From assembly GCA_030550555.1 (NCBI GenBank), contig JAUQPD010000035.1, positions 32,576 through 96,575 on the forward strand: a stretch of DNA of 64,000 nt, read 5' to 3'. The position numbers and the translations under genes are program-made. This document shows, in pieces, positions 1-9,822 of the stretch. This stretch comes from Thermodesulfobacteriota bacterium (GTDB taxonomy: Bacteria > Desulfobacterota > Thermodesulfobacteria > Thermodesulfobacteriales > Thermodesulfobacteriaceae). Under the pieces are notes generated by a model, which made no database searches, had not been told where the DNA came from, and saw only the letters and a list, made by a program, of their open reading frames with translations. Position 1 is the stretch's first letter. Each line of letters starts with the position of its first letter.

Positions 1-918
1 GTCAATTTTGAGTTCCTTAAGTCTTTCTAAGTGGAATTCTCGTTCTTTTAATTTTCTCAAGAGATAGATACGAGTTCTAAGTTCCTCAATCTTTGCTCTA
101 CTTTGCTCAAGGACCTTTAGTTCTTTTTCTGTCCTCTGCTTTTCCTCTAAAAGTTTTATTATGGTTTCCAAATCTTTTAATTCCTCTTCAGTCTTTCTAA
201 GAGTCCCTGAGACTATATTCAATTCAGCGGTTAACTGTTCCTTTTTTCTTTCAGCTGTTATCAGCTTCTCCTTTAGCTCTTCAAGGGAACTGACTTCTGC
301 AAGTTTAAATAGTTCTTTTTCTCGCTCTATGAGCCCTTTTAGTTCTGCTTCTTTTTCCTTAAGCGAGTTTTCTAAATATTTCTGAAGGTCTGTAAGGATT
401 TTGGTGTCAAATAGGTGTTCAAAAAGGGCCTTTTTTTCTTCAGGTTTTGCAAGGAGTATCCTTCTATATTCGCCTTGGGGGATAATGAAGACTTTTTTGA
501 ATTGAGGGCCTGCAAGCCCAAAAAGTTCACGAATTATTGCGTCAGCTTCCTTAGCGTTGGAAGAAGTAAGTTTATTGTCTACCCAGAGAGACAGGCTCGA
601 TGGTAAGGAGCCAAATTTGTGGCGTCTAACGATACGATACACGCGATTTTGAAGAAGAAATTCGAAAACCACTTCAGGTGGAGTTGAAGAGTTTGGAGGA
701 AGGAGATGGGAAATAAGGTCTGCTGGGGAACGCTCAGGAAAGGAAGTTTCTCCAAAGAGGGCAAAAACGATTGCATCAAAGAGGGTGGTCTTGCCAGCAC
801 CAATTTCTCCACTTACTAGAAATAGCCTTTCTTTGTTTATAATCTCAAAGGTCTCTCTCGGTATCTCTGCATTGAGAAAGGGCCCAAAACCACGAATCTT
901 GAGATAGAGAGGTTGCAT
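1..918 (-). CDS. sbcC: SbcC-type DNA repair exonuclease ATPase subunit, N-terminal part (runs off window)
   Basis: The ORF track misses this gene because its stop lies outside the window. The minus frame is open from an ATG at 918 to base 1, giving 306 residues. It starts MQPLYLKIRGFGPF, then has a Walker A motif GEIGAGKTT at about residues 37-45 and a Q-loop type PQGEY at about 147-151. From about residue 170 to the edge it is a charged coiled coil rich in Glu, Lys and Leu. This is the usual order of the SbcC/Rad50 family, whose ATPase works with the SbcD nuclease on double-strand ends and hairpins. The partner sbcD would be expected on the 3' side of smpB or just upstream, but it is not in the window. 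The family assignment is good; the choice of SbcC over another SMC-like ATPase rests on the N-terminal motif. Confidence 0.85.
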   Translation of the reverse strand, partial: MQPLYLKIRGFGPFLNAEIPRETFEIINKERLFLVSGEIGAGKTTLFDAIVFALFGETSFPERSPADLISHLLPPNSSTPPEVVFEFLLQNRVYRIVRRHKFGSLPSSLSLWVDNKLTSSNAKEADAIIRELFGLAGPQFKKVFIIPQGEYRRILLAKPEEKKALFEHLFDTKILTDLQKYLENSLKEKEAELKGLIEREKELFKLAEVSSLEELKEKLITAERKKEQLTAELNIVSGTLRKTEEELKDLETIIKLLEEKQRTEKELKVLEQSRAKIEELRTRIYLLRKLKEREFHLERLKELKID

Positions 919-927
919 GAAGGCAAT

Positions 928-1389
928 CTACTTGATTCTTCCCTTGTATTTTCTCTTGAGCTCCCGTTCCATCTCTCTACGCTTTATGTCCTCTCTGCGA
1001 TCAACGACCTTTTTACCCTTGGCAAGAGCAAGTTCAACTTTGGCTATACCTCTTTCATTGAAATATACCTTAAGGGGAATCAAGGTGTAACCCTTCTCTT
1101 GAACCTTTCCCGCAAGTCTCTTGATTTCAGATTTTTTTAACAATAATTTTCTAGTTCTGGTGGGGTCAAGGTTTTTGGCTTCATGGCTATGGGGATAGGG
1201 ACTAATATGAAAATTATAAAGATATACCTCTCCATCCACAATTCTTGCAAAGCTGTCAGAGAGATTAGCTCTTCCCTCTCTGAGAGACTTCACTTCGCAT
1301 CCAAGAAGCTGAATTCCTGCTTCATAGGTGTCTTCAATCTCATAAAGATGATGGGCCTTTCTATTGGTGCAGACTATTTTTTGATGCAT
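928..1389 (-). CDS. smpB: SsrA-binding protein SmpB
   Basis: SmpB binds tmRNA and brings it to stalled ribosomes for trans-translation. The protein contains the typical beginning [23 protein letters not shown], the conserved [20 protein letters not shown] region and a basic C-terminal tail ending KRKYKGRIK. The ORF track starts at a TTG at 1404. I prefer the ATG at 1389 because it is preceded by GGAG at 9 nt and gives 153 residues, the normal family length. The gene then begins 4 nt after the ffh stop codon, so ffh and smpB are very likely cotranscribed. The ssrA RNA gene itself was not seen here. Confidence 0.95.
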   Translation of the reverse strand: MHQKIVCTNRKAHHLYEIEDTYEAGIQLLGCEVKSLREGRANLSDSFARIVDGEVYLYNFHISPYPHSHEAKNLDPTRTRKLLLKKSEIKRLAGKVQEKGYTLIPLKVYFNERGIAKVELALAKGKKVVDRREDIKRREMERELKRKYKGRIK

Positions 1390-1393
1390 CTTC

Positions 1394-2719
1394 TTAGACT
1401 CCAAAAAGCCGTCTTATGAAGCTTTGCATCCTTCCAGAACTTCTAAACTGCTTCATAAGGGCCTTCATTTCCTCAAAGCTTCTCAGGAGTTTGTTGACAT
1501 CCTGAACAGTTGTGCCTGAGCCTCGGGCAATCCTGCGTTTTCTACTGGCATTAATTATATGAGGATTTCTTCTCTCTTGAGGTGTCATTGAATTTAAAAT
1601 TGCCTCCATCTTTATAAGTTCCTTTTCATCAATTGGGAGACTATCAATTTTCTTTCCAATTCCTGGTAAAAATCCCAAGATATCTCTTAGAGATCCAAGT
1701 TTTTTCATCTGTTGGATCTGCTCACGCAGATCTTCAAGGTCAAAATCCAATTTTTTAATCTTTTTTTCCAATTCTTTAGCTTTTTTTAGATCAAAGGCCT
1801 CTTGCGCCTTTTCAATGAGAGTAAGCATATCTCCCATGCCGAGGATTCTTGAGGCAAGGCGATCAGGATGGAAGACCTCAAGGGCATCAATCTTTTCTCC
1901 AACACCGAGAAACTTTATCGGACAGCCAGTGACCTCCTTAATAGAAAGGGCTGCTCCTCCTCTTGCATCTCCTTCGATTTTTGTAAGTATTACTCCTGTG
2001 AGATTTACCCTCTCATGAAAGGTCTTGGCAACATTCACTGCATCTTGTCCCATCATAGCATCAGCTACAAGAAGGACCTCACTAGGCTTGAGAAACTCCT
2101 TAAGACTTATGAGCTCCTCCATAAGAGCTTCATCAATGTGCAGACGTCCTGCGGTATCAACTATGAGCACATCTCTTCCTGTCTCCTTTGCCTGCTTTAA
2201 AGCCCGCTCAGCAATCTGAAGTGGTTTCTCCGAAGGGTCCGCTTCTACAAAGGGCACATCAATTTTACTTGCAAGAATCTTCAGCTGTTCAATAGCAGCA
2301 GGACGATAAACATCAGTAGAAACAAGAAGGGGATTGTGTCCCTTCTTTTTCAGGTATCTTGCAAGCTTTCCTGCAGTGGTAGTTTTTCCAGATCCCTGAA
2401 GACCAGCAAGAAGAATAACCGAAGGTTTGCCAGTTAGGTTTAGTCCTTGGGCCTTACCTCCAAGGGTAGTAACAAGCTCATCATAAACTATTTTTACCAT
2501 CTGCTGAAAGGGAGTTAAACTTTCAAGGACCTCTGAAGAGAGAGCACGGGCTTCAACGCGGGAGAGAAAATCTTTAACTACGCGATAATTAACATCTGCC
2601 TCAAGAAGGGCAAGCCGAATCTCTCTCAGCCCCTTCTTAACATCATCAGGACTGAGTTTCCCCTTGTCCTTAAACCCTGAAAGGGCCTTCTCTAATCGCT
2701 CACTTAAACTCTGAAACAT
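1394..2719 (-). CDS. ffh: Signal recognition particle GTPase Ffh
   Basis: Ffh is the protein part of the signal recognition particle and targets membrane proteins cotranslationally. It has an N domain, a GTPase G domain with [13 protein letters not shown] (about residues 106-118), DTAGRL and [10 protein letters not shown], and a methionine-rich M domain with the RNA-binding segment [20 protein letters not shown] start at ATG 2719 ([13 protein letters not shown], 441 residues) since this is the family's standard N-terminus; the track's start at 2737 adds six atypical residues. The gene is followed 4 nt later by smpB. The cognate SRP RNA gene lies at about 11.7 kb in this same window. Confidence 0.96.
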   Translation of the reverse strand: MFQSLSERLEKALSGFKDKGKLSPDDVKKGLREIRLALLEADVNYRVVKDFLSRVEARALSSEVLESLTPFQQMVKIVYDELVTTLGGKAQGLNLTGKPSVILLAGLQGSGKTTTAGKLARYLKKKGHNPLLVSTDVYRPAAIEQLKILASKIDVPFVEADPSEKPLQIAERALKQAKETGRDVLIVDTAGRLHIDEALMEELISLKEFLKPSEVLLVADAMMGQDAVNVAKTFHERVNLTGVILTKIEGDARGGAALSIKEVTGCPIKFLGVGEKIDALEVFHPDRLASRILGMGDMLTLIEKAQEAFDLKKAKELEKKIKKLDFDLEDLREQIQQMKKLGSLRDILGFLPGIGKKIDSLPIDEKELIKMEAILNSMTPQERRNPHIINASRKRRIARGSGTTVQDVNKLLRSFEEMKALMKQFRSSGRMQSFIRRLFGV

Positions 2720-2776
2720 ACCTATAAAGTAGCACATCTCAAGACTAAATCAAGGGAATCCTTCCACGCAGGTCTA

Positions 2777-2804
2777 TTGACAAGCTTCAAAGGCCAAATA
2801 TAAT
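2777..2804 (+). promoter_or_regulatory. Sigma-70-type promoter for the sensor kinase cassette
   Basis: A perfect -35 box TTGACA (2777-2782) and a perfect -10 box TATAAT (2799-2804) are separated by 16 nt. Transcription would start near 2811, leaving a short leader of about 24 nt before the kinase ATG at 2835, which has no clear Shine-Dalgarno sequence. It lies in the divergent gap between ffh and the kinase. Confidence 0.75.
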
Positions 2805-2834
2805 CGTCATAAAAAGAAAATATATTTTCGTCAA

Positions 2835-4664
2835 ATGATTAATAAATTTAAAGATCTACTTGCAGGATCCACATATGGTGCCAAATTCTTTAGATCAATA
2901 ATCCTCATATTTTCACTATGGCAAATTACAATAATTTTTGCTGTCGGTATATATTTTTATTATAATGACTTAACTTTAAGAAGGGAAATTATCAAAAACT
3001 TATCAGCTAATATAAATCTAATGCTTGAAACGAAATATGCCTATTATCTTGAACATCGAGGTCACATTCCTGAAGTACTAGAAGAGGAGTTTTATTTTAG
3101 TATCTTAAAAAATACAAAGGATGAAGTTTTTGATTATTTTTATAAGTCAATTTATACGTTTATTGGACCAAAACCTATATTAAGTACAACTCCTGAAAAT
3201 TTAGAACTATATCAAGAAATAGATTTCCCAGCCTTTAATATGAAATATTATGTTGGATTTTTTAAAGGGGCACTTTTTATATGGCATATTAAGTTGCTTT
3301 TTCCCTTAGTGGTATTTACAGTTTTAATTACTACCTGTGGTTTGTTTATTTTATATCGTTTATATAAATCTTTCAAAAAACCAATGGAAGATCTTGTCTT
3401 GTCATTAAGTATGGGTAAGGTACCAGAATATACAGGTTATACTGAATTAGATAAGGTAGTTCAAGCTATCAATGAGCATGTAGAAAGAGAAAAGAAATTG
3501 ACTGAGGATAGGATAAAGCTTCTAAAGGAGTTAGAAAAGAGTCAGAGGCTTTCAGCAATCGGCACCCTGGCAGGTGGTTATGCTCATGAGTTTAATAATC
3601 TACTTCAGGCAGTTCTAATTAACACTGAACTTGCAAAGAGAGCCCTGAAAGAGGGAGACTATGCAAAGGCAGAGATGCATCTCGGTCAAGTGGAAGCGGT
3701 ATCTTCGCGTGGGCAAAACCTTGCAAAGCGAATTCTTCATATGACAAAAATCGTTCCAGGAGAGGAGGCCTCATTACGAGAAGTTCTCATTGAACTTCAG
3801 GACGTCCTCAGAGTCTTAATACCAAGAGATATTGAGTTAGAAGTTAGTATTGATGAAGACCCCCTCTATGTTCCTACTTCTCCAGATGCCCTTCATGAAA
3901 TCATTATTAACTATGTGAAGAATGCAGTTGATGCTATAGAAGCTGTCAGAGACTACAAGAGGGGATTTAAAATTCTAATAAGGGCCTATAAAAAGGGAGC
4001 CCTTGCGGTGCTTGAAGTTGAAGACAATGGGTGCGGAATGACAGAAGAGGTAAAGGAGAGGATTTTTGAGCCTTTTTTCACAACAAAGAAAATTCCAGAA
4101 GGGACTGGCCTTGGGCTCTACGTAATTTATAACATAGTTACCCAGGCAGGAGGATACATTGAGGTTGAAAGTACACCAGGACTGGGAACGGTCTTTAAAA
4201 CCTTTTTACCTCTAAGGGAGAGGTCTTTCAGAGCCAAGGAAGATGAACATCCTCGTTCAGATGATAAGGTTTCAGCCCAGGTCCCCTTAAAACGGGTCCT
4301 CATAGCAGATGATGAAAAAGAAATTGCAGAAGCCTTAGGGGAAATTTTTGCCACATACAGCATTGAAGTCACTATTATTCACGATGGCAACAGTGCTTAC
4401 GACCTTATAAGCAAAGAGAAATTTGATCTTATTCTCCTGGATCTATATATGCCGGGACTAAATGGTGTAGATTTGATTAAGAAATTGAGAGAAGCTCAGG
4501 TACAACTACCTCCAATTGTGCTTATGACTGGCTTTGTCGGAGATGCTGGGGCCCCTCTCACAGACCTACTTGAAAAAGGCGTAATAAAAAGGATCCTCAG
4601 AAAACCCTTTTCCCTTGAGGAGATTGAAAGTATAATAAAAGAATACAAAAAGGTGCCAAGTTGA
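2835..4664 (+). CDS. Membrane hybrid histidine kinase with C-terminal receiver domain
   Basis: This 609-residue sensor kinase has a transmembrane segment at about 22-42, an extracytoplasmic loop of roughly 110 residues, a second membrane helix at about 154-176 and a short HAMP-like linker. The phosphoacceptor is His251 in YAHEFNNLLQ, which is the NtrB/HisKA-type H-box. The ATPase domain shows the N-box NYVKNAVDAI, DNGCGM, FEPFFTTK and GTGLGLYV. A receiver domain follows (about 487-605), with acidic residues in IADDEKE, the phosphoacceptor Asp536 in LLDLYMP, and KPF. A hybrid kinase normally passes phosphate to a separate phosphotransfer protein or regulator, and none is next to it. Its last codons overlap the next gene by 4 nt, so it is tied to an exported protein and a TonB receptor, which suggests ligand sensing linked to uptake (inference). 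Confidence 0.9.
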   Translation: MINKFKDLLAGSTYGAKFFRSIILIFSLWQITIIFAVGIYFYYNDLTLRREIIKNLSANINLMLETKYAYYLEHRGHIPEVLEEEFYFSILKNTKDEVFDYFYKSIYTFIGPKPILSTTPENLELYQEIDFPAFNMKYYVGFFKGALFIWHIKLLFPLVVFTVLITTCGLFILYRLYKSFKKPMEDLVLSLSMGKVPEYTGYTELDKVVQAINEHVEREKKLTEDRIKLLKELEKSQRLSAIGTLAGGYAHEFNNLLQAVLINTELAKRALKEGDYAKAEMHLGQVEAVSSRGQNLAKRILHMTKIVPGEEASLREVLIELQDVLRVLIPRDIELEVSIDEDPLYVPTSPDALHEIIINYVKNAVDAIEAVRDYKRGFKILIRAYKKGALAVLEVEDNGCGMTEEVKERIFEPFFTTKKIPEGTGLGLYVIYNIVTQAGGYIEVESTPGLGTVFKTFLPLRERSFRAKEDEHPRSDDKVSAQVPLKRVLIADDEKEIAEALGEIFATYSIEVTIIHDGNSAYDLISKEKFDLILLDLYMPGLNGVDLIKKLREAQVQLPPIVLMTGFVGDAGAPLTDLLEKGVIKRILRKPFSLEEIESIIKEYKKVPS

Positions 4665-5344
4665 ATTATATACTGTTTTTAATCTTAATAGTTTTAAATA
4701 TTTTCTTATATAATAATACCTTTGCAGGGATACCAATTTATGGAGAACTTTCTGAGCTTTCTCACTTTAAGAGAGTAACGGATGAGGAATTATGTAGACA
4801 CCCAAAGGTGGTAATTCATGGTGTTAGAAATTACCTGAGGATGAGACACCTATGTGGAAAAGACCAAATAAAAATTGTTACAGGTGTTCTTTATATTAGT
4901 GAGTTTTATTCAGAAGATCATATATATGTATCTCCTCTACCATCAACTTCGACATTAAGAAAACATGGTAATACATTTCATATAATCTATACAAAATTAC
5001 TTTCTTTTTATGTCAATGACTTGCAAAAAGATTTACGTATAATTCATAGAGAAGTATCTTCCGTTTTTGAACTTGATACTGTTTTGCCAGAAATTCTGAG
5101 AGAGGCAGAGATATTAATCTTGCTTCCAGATCCCATTTTCTATAACGTTAGAGGCTTATCAGTGCTTAGATATTGGATAAAAAGATATCCCAAAGTCAAA
5201 ATTTTAGACCTTGCCAATTTAAATATAGATCATCCCAGATTAACAAGAATTAACCTGGAAAAGAGAAAATATCTTCAAACGGTAGTGGATGTTTTTTATA
5301 GAGACAATTTGGTGAGAGGTAGTATTTTCTATGTGGATTATTAG
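4661..5344 (+). CDS. Predicted exported protein, possibly a short ABC substrate-binding-like protein
   Basis: The 227-residue product starts at a TTG that overlaps the kinase stop codon (TTGA), so translation is probably coupled. The first 22 residues form a hydrophobic signal peptide ending near FAG. The mature part has alternating strands and helices. The segment ILILLPDPIFYN followed by KVKILDLANL looks like the PD-containing strand of ABC substrate-binding proteins of the YtrX/ABC_sub_bind type. The resemblance is weak and the protein is shorter than that family. Two cysteines (in ELCRHP and HLCGK) could form a disulfide. It lies between a sensor kinase and a TonB-dependent receptor, so a periplasmic ligand-binding role for that system is the simplest inference. 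I do not recognise a specific function. Confidence 0.6.
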   Translation: MNYILFLILIVLNIFLYNNTFAGIPIYGELSELSHFKRVTDEELCRHPKVVIHGVRNYLRMRHLCGKDQIKIVTGVLYISEFYSEDHIYVSPLPSTSTLRKHGNTFHIIYTKLLSFYVNDLQKDLRIIHREVSSVFELDTVLPEILREAEILILLPDPIFYNVRGLSVLRYWIKRYPKVKILDLANLNIDHPRLTRINLEKRKYLQTVVDVFYRDNLVRGSIFYVDY

Positions 5345-7274
5345 GATTCTATTAATTAATTTGGTGTTGTCCCTGTTACCACCATTTATATCGGGAACAA
5401 TGAGAGCTCAGGAGCATCTTGACTTAAGGGAGATTGCAAGAGAGGAGCTAGAGTATACGAAAGGGATTTACATGAAAGAGATGCCTCTTCTTGAAAGTCC
5501 AGTTCCTATTTCAGTTTACAGCAGGGAATATCTTGAGCGATTTGGCTTTAGAAATCTCAGAGAATTCCTAGATTTTATGCCCTCCTACTATCTCGTTCCA
5601 GGAATAGGAGAGCTGGCTATAACATATAGAGGATTCAGATCCATGACCTCTGCAAGTGTCCTTGTTCTTGAAGATGAAGCAAGGATTGTGACCCCTGATT
5701 ATGAGTCATTCCCTGTCAACAGGGCCTACACTCTTCAGGATATATCTCGCATAGAACTCTTTCATGGAGCAGGTGGAAGTATCTATGGCTCTGGTGCCTT
5801 TAGCGGGATTGTGTCCTTAGAGAGAGCCCATTTGCCTGGGGAAAAAAGACTTGACTTTTCTCTTGGCACTAACGATCAAAAGGGCCTTTCATTTAGCTTT
5901 CATGGAGAAAATCATTATCTCTTTGTGAGGACCTACAAGGAAGACTCACCCCTCAAAGATTATGGCAGATCTTATGAGACAGATCAAACAAATTCCCTTG
6001 TTTTTCGCTATATCTGGGGCGGAGGCGATTTATCTTTACACTACTTTAAAGAAAAGACCTACCATTCTTTAACACTAGATGGTGCAAAGGTGGATAATAA
6101 TTTGCTTAAATATGTAGATGATTTACTTAATGTAGAATTTTTGAATTTTAATTTACGAAAGTATTATGTTTTTTCAAACTATAAATTAGTATTGAATCCC
6201 TATTTTACTAAAGCTAAAGTAGACTCACCTTTCTTCACAAGGATTACACCTTTTCCTGCTTATACTATAGATATTTCTCCACTAAGGTTTGGTTTAAATT
6301 TCTATCTATTGTTTCCATTTCTTGGTGGAGATCTTCTAAGTGGTGGAGAAATTCAATATAAGTATTTAAAAGATTATAAATTAACTTTTGTATTACCGAT
6401 GAGCTCTCAGTTTATTAGATTTTCTCATGTATTCAGAAGTGACGAAGACCTTCTTTATGCCCTATATTTTAGTTATGTCTACAATTTTAAGAATTTTGGA
6501 CTCCACTTGGGGACTCGTTTCGAGAAACATGAGGATTATATGGGTGCTTTAACAAATCGCCTTGGAATTGCCTATAGAATCCATCCCAATCTTTCGTTTT
6601 TAATTAGCTATACTGAGGGTTACAATACGCCCTCTCATTTTCACAATGAAGAGGGCCAGATATTTTGGGGGAAGACTCCTATCTATTCCTTTTCGAGGCT
6701 TAAGCCTGAGAAGGAGAGGTCTTTTCAATTAAGCTTACTCTATCAAAGGGGAAGGGAAGCCTATTTCCGCAATACTATTTATCTCCAAGAGCAAAGAGAA
6801 CGTATATGGCATGATCCATTACGGATAGCAGAGAGAAATCTTCCGCCCTATAAGGTTTGGGGCTTTGAGAGTGAACTCATTAGAAACTTTGGGGAACATC
6901 TTCTATTTGTGAATCTCTCCTCTCTTAGAGTTGCTGAGGGGAAAGACATACCTTACATAGTGGAGGGTAAGTATATCGCTGGGATTCCAGAGTTTATGCT
7001 CAAAGGTGGAGTAAGCCTTAGACTTCCTTTTGCAAGAGAGGTCTATCTTTCTCCACTTATTAGATTGATTGGATCTGCAAAAGACAAGGATGGGAAGCGT
7101 ATATCAGGCTATACAGTTACGGATCTAAATCTACTACTTAAACCTGTCAAAAGGCTTGAAATAAATTTTAGAATTGATAATCTCTTTGATAAGACCCACT
7201 TCAGGGCAGGAACAATTTCTGCTATTCCCTTTGGAGGTAGAAGAGTGAGTTTAGATCTCAGGTTTTCTTTTTAG
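5331..7274 (+). CDS. TonB-dependent outer membrane receptor
   Basis: The protein has an N-terminal signal peptide (about 1-26). A plug domain follows with VPISVYSREYLERFGFRNLREFLDFMP, which is the classic start of TonB plugs, and with the plug's GGSIYGSGAFSGIVSL motif. The C-terminal part is a long series of amphipathic beta strands ending in the aromatic residue F (DLRFSF), as usual for outer membrane barrels. No clear TonB box can be named, but the segment just after the signal peptide is in the right place. At 647 residues it fits receptors for metal chelates or corrinoids; the ligand is unknown. It overlaps the previous gene by 14 nt, which makes a three-gene sensing and uptake cassette. 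Confidence 0.88.
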   Translation: MWIIRILLINLVLSLLPPFISGTMRAQEHLDLREIAREELEYTKGIYMKEMPLLESPVPISVYSREYLERFGFRNLREFLDFMPSYYLVPGIGELAITYRGFRSMTSASVLVLEDEARIVTPDYESFPVNRAYTLQDISRIELFHGAGGSIYGSGAFSGIVSLERAHLPGEKRLDFSLGTNDQKGLSFSFHGENHYLFVRTYKEDSPLKDYGRSYETDQTNSLVFRYIWGGGDLSLHYFKEKTYHSLTLDGAKVDNNLLKYVDDLLNVEFLNFNLRKYYVFSNYKLVLNPYFTKAKVDSPFFTRITPFPAYTIDISPLRFGLNFYLLFPFLGGDLLSGGEIQYKYLKDYKLTFVLPMSSQFIRFSHVFRSDEDLLYALYFSYVYNFKNFGLHLGTRFEKHEDYMGALTNRLGIAYRIHPNLSFLISYTEGYNTPSHFHNEEGQIFWGKTPIYSFSRLKPEKERSFQLSLLYQRGREAYFRNTIYLQEQRERIWHDPLRIAERNLPPYKVWGFESELIRNFGEHLLFVNLSSLRVAEGKDIPYIVEGKYIAGIPEFMLKGGVSLRLPFAREVYLSPLIRLIGSAKDKDGKRISGYTVTDLNLLLKPVKRLEINFRIDNLFDKTHFRAGTISAIPFGGRRVSLDLRFSF

Positions 7275-7286
7275 AGGAGTTATGCT

Positions 7287-9035
7287 ATGAAAGTTGCGGT
7301 CCACATAACCCATGAGGCTCTTTACAAGATAGGCGGAATAGGAGAGGTCCTAAACGGGCTTTGTACCGCAGAGGCCTATCAGGGATTTTTTGAGCGCACT
7401 CTCCTCTACGGTCCTCTTTTTGAATATATAGGATCTGCTACAACTAGGCTTGGCAAAGATGGTGTAGTCTACTATTCAAGTAAAGATCACTATGATACAG
7501 GAAGATTTCATGAATTATTTCGCTCAATTCTTGAGAAGTATCAAATAGATATTGTCTATGGTAAAAGACGACTTGCTAGTGAACTTAACCCACAAAAGAG
7601 TGCAACAGTTGATGTTTTACTTATAGATGTCACTCGTATGAAAAAGGAAATTGTTGATTTACAAAAATATCTCTTTTGGGAGCGTTTTGGTATTCCATCA
7701 GATAGATATGAAAATGATTGGGATTATGAGCAATATTTCCGTCTTGCTATACCTTACTTTGAATTGATTTCAACTCTTTTTTCTCGTGCAAGTAAAATTT
7801 ATCATTTTAGTCATGAATATATGGGTGTGCCAAGTTTACTTTTTCTTGAATTTTCTCCTGATTTTATATCGGGAAAACATATACGAATCTTTTATGCCCA
7901 TGAGATTGCTCCTGTAAGAAGAATAGTTGAGAATCATCCAGGACATGATATAACTTTTTACAATCTTCTTCTACGGGCGAAGGAAAAGGGAAAGAATCTG
8001 GAGGATTTGTTTGGCTCTCAGATGGACTGGTATAGAACCGCTTTAGTTAAAGCAACAGCACGGTTTGACAGGATCTTTGCGGTAGGAGATTGGGTGGCTG
8101 AGGAGTACAAATTTCTCCTTGGAAGGGAGGTAGATGAAAGAAAAATAAAGATTGTCTATAATGGCCTGCCTCTTGATCATATTACCCTTGAAGAAAAGGA
8201 GGATAGCAGACAGAAGATAGAATACTGTCTTAATAGCAAAGGTTGTAGCAGAGTTGATCTTATCTTTTCGCATACCTGTAGACTGGTAAAGAGCAAAGGG
8301 ATTTGGCGCGATCTGATACTCCTCTCTATGTTGGATCCTCTTCTCAGGAGGGATAATTTAACAGGCGTTTATATTCTCCTTGCATCCCAACTTCCCCAGG
8401 GTAGACCTCCTGAACTAATTGAGGCCATGGTGAGGGAATATGGTTGGCCTTTTAATCACAGGGTTGGTTGGCCAGATCTTGTGGGGTATGAAGTAGAGAT
8501 ATACCGTCTTATTGAGAAATTTAATGCTCGCTCTAAAGCCATTAGAGCTATCTTCATAAATCAATATGGACTCTCAAAGAGAAAGTGTGGGCAAGATTTT
8601 CCAGCAGATATCACTACAAGAGATCTAAAAGTTGCATCTGATGTGGAGTTGGGCCTTTCTATCTATGAGCCCTTTGGAATTTCCCACATTGAGGTTCTAC
8701 CCTATGGAGGCCTTAGTGTGCTTTCAACCTCCTGTGGAGTCTATTTTCTTCTAAAAGAGACCTTTACGGGGGATATAAGGCCCTACTTTGCGGTTGACTT
8801 TATCTCCCCTGCAAGTTACCTCCCTGATGACCTACTCATGGGATTAACCTCAGAAAAGAGGGAGATGCTGGAAGAGCTTTCCATCGGGAAGGAAATAGAG
8901 CAGATTTATACGCTCATACCCAAAACCCCTCAAGAGAGATTTATTATTTTTGAAAAAGTTCAAAATTATGTAAAAAAACTTGATTGGGAAAGTGTTGTAA
9001 GAAATTATTTTCTACCTGCTCTTAAAGAAACTTAG
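7287..9035 (+). CDS. Glycosyltransferase of GT-B fold, glycogen/starch synthase-like
   Basis: The 582-residue protein begins MKVAVHITHEALYKIGGIGEVLNGL. The sequence K-x-GGIGEV corresponds to the nucleotide-sugar binding K-x-GG-L motif of GT5/GT3 synthases. Near the C-terminus it has EPFGISHIEVLPYGGLSVLS, which matches the E-P-x-G acceptor/UDP site of GT-B enzymes. The middle part is longer and more divergent than in GlgA (about 480 residues), so the substrate is uncertain. It could make glycogen or another glucan or sugar polymer. A good Shine-Dalgarno sequence (GAGGAG) precedes the ATG. It follows the TonB receptor by 12 nt but has no clear functional link to it. It ends convergently with the next gene, with a 4-nt overlap. 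Confidence 0.72.
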   Translation: MKVAVHITHEALYKIGGIGEVLNGLCTAEAYQGFFERTLLYGPLFEYIGSATTRLGKDGVVYYSSKDHYDTGRFHELFRSILEKYQIDIVYGKRRLASELNPQKSATVDVLLIDVTRMKKEIVDLQKYLFWERFGIPSDRYENDWDYEQYFRLAIPYFELISTLFSRASKIYHFSHEYMGVPSLLFLEFSPDFISGKHIRIFYAHEIAPVRRIVENHPGHDITFYNLLLRAKEKGKNLEDLFGSQMDWYRTALVKATARFDRIFAVGDWVAEEYKFLLGREVDERKIKIVYNGLPLDHITLEEKEDSRQKIEYCLNSKGCSRVDLIFSHTCRLVKSKGIWRDLILLSMLDPLLRRDNLTGVYILLASQLPQGRPPELIEAMVREYGWPFNHRVGWPDLVGYEVEIYRLIEKFNARSKAIRAIFINQYGLSKRKCGQDFPADITTRDLKVASDVELGLSIYEPFGISHIEVLPYGGLSVLSTSCGVYFLLKETFTGDIRPYFAVDFISPASYLPDDLLMGLTSEKREMLEELSIGKEIEQIYTLIPKTPQERFIIFEKVQNYVKKLDWESVVRNYFLPALKET

Positions 9036-9817
9036 ACTATCTCATAGGGAGTGTGATTTTTTTTCCACTCCTGGAAAAATCTATCCTCAAGTGCTTTGAG
9101 AGTTTTTTCATATTCTTCAACAGAAATCTTTGCCCCCTTTATTCCACCCTTGAGGTTTATCTCTACAAGATAGGGGCCATTCCCCGCGACGTAGGCAAGG
9201 TCAAGATGGGCGTAGGGGAATCCTCCTCTATTCATAACTGCCTGACAAAAAGCGATCTCTTCTGGAGATAATTCATAGGGCTTAGCCTTTCCACCGAAGA
9301 AAAGATTTTGTCTGAAGTTTCCTCTGTTTTCCCTTGTATAAGCCTCTAAATAGAGCTCTCCAAGGAAGACTACTCTAATATCCTGCCATTCCTCATAAAA
9401 AGGCTGTAGCACAAAGGGAAACTCAAGGGGAGGAGCTCCAGCTTGTCTAAAGATTTCCTCTAAGTCATTCCAGAGAAAGATACCAAGACCACAATTGGCA
9501 AAGTCCTTCTTAGTGACAAATTTTTTGAATGGAGGAGGGGCTTCCATCACCTGAAGGAGAGAGGTTCGATTTTTAATCACATAGGTATAAGGCAACATAT
9601 AGTCGGAGAGAATTTCTGCTTGTGCGGTTTTTGATTTGCTTAGAATTTGAGATATAAAGGAGGGATATGCAAGAACTCCTCTCCAGAGGAGATCAATAAC
9701 TAGAGGAAAGTCCTCTTTTTTAAGAGGAAGACGAGTTAGTATTAAATCTCCACATTTAAGCTGAGAATAATAATTTTTAAGACCTCTTAAGGTGGTTACA
9801 ACATAGAAAGGATTCAT
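9032..9817 (-). CDS. ATP-grasp family protein, RimK-like
   Basis: The 261-residue product has the ATP-grasp C-terminal pattern. FVLQPFYEEWQDIRVVFLGEL is followed by the R-x-N-FRQN segment and then AHLDLAYVAGNGPYLVEINLKGG, which carries the metal-binding Glu and Asn of the family. ATP-grasp enzymes of this type ligate a carboxylate to an amine or thiol, for example RimK glutamate ligase and lysine-biosynthesis LysX. The N-terminal pre-ATP-grasp domain is short. No substrate can be assigned. It is 5 nt upstream of a small zinc-ribbon protein and probably in one operon with it and the M48 protease. Confidence 0.7.
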   Translation of the reverse strand: MNPFYVVTTLRGLKNYYSQLKCGDLILTRLPLKKEDFPLVIDLLWRGVLAYPSFISQILSKSKTAQAEILSDYMLPYTYVIKNRTSLLQVMEAPPPFKKFVTKKDFANCGLGIFLWNDLEEIFRQAGAPPLEFPFVLQPFYEEWQDIRVVFLGELYLEAYTRENRGNFRQNLFFGGKAKPYELSPEEIAFCQAVMNRGGFPYAHLDLAYVAGNGPYLVEINLKGGIKGAKISVEEYEKTLKALEDRFFQEWKKNHTPYEIV

Positions 9818-9822
9818 GTAGA

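Noticed and set aside
161-385. Plus-strand 74-residue Ser-rich ORF
   Set aside because: Shadow of the sbcC coiled coil on the other strand.
579-812. Minus-strand 77-residue ORF
   Set aside because: It is out of frame with the 306-codon sbcC frame that spans 1-918 and has all ATPase motifs.
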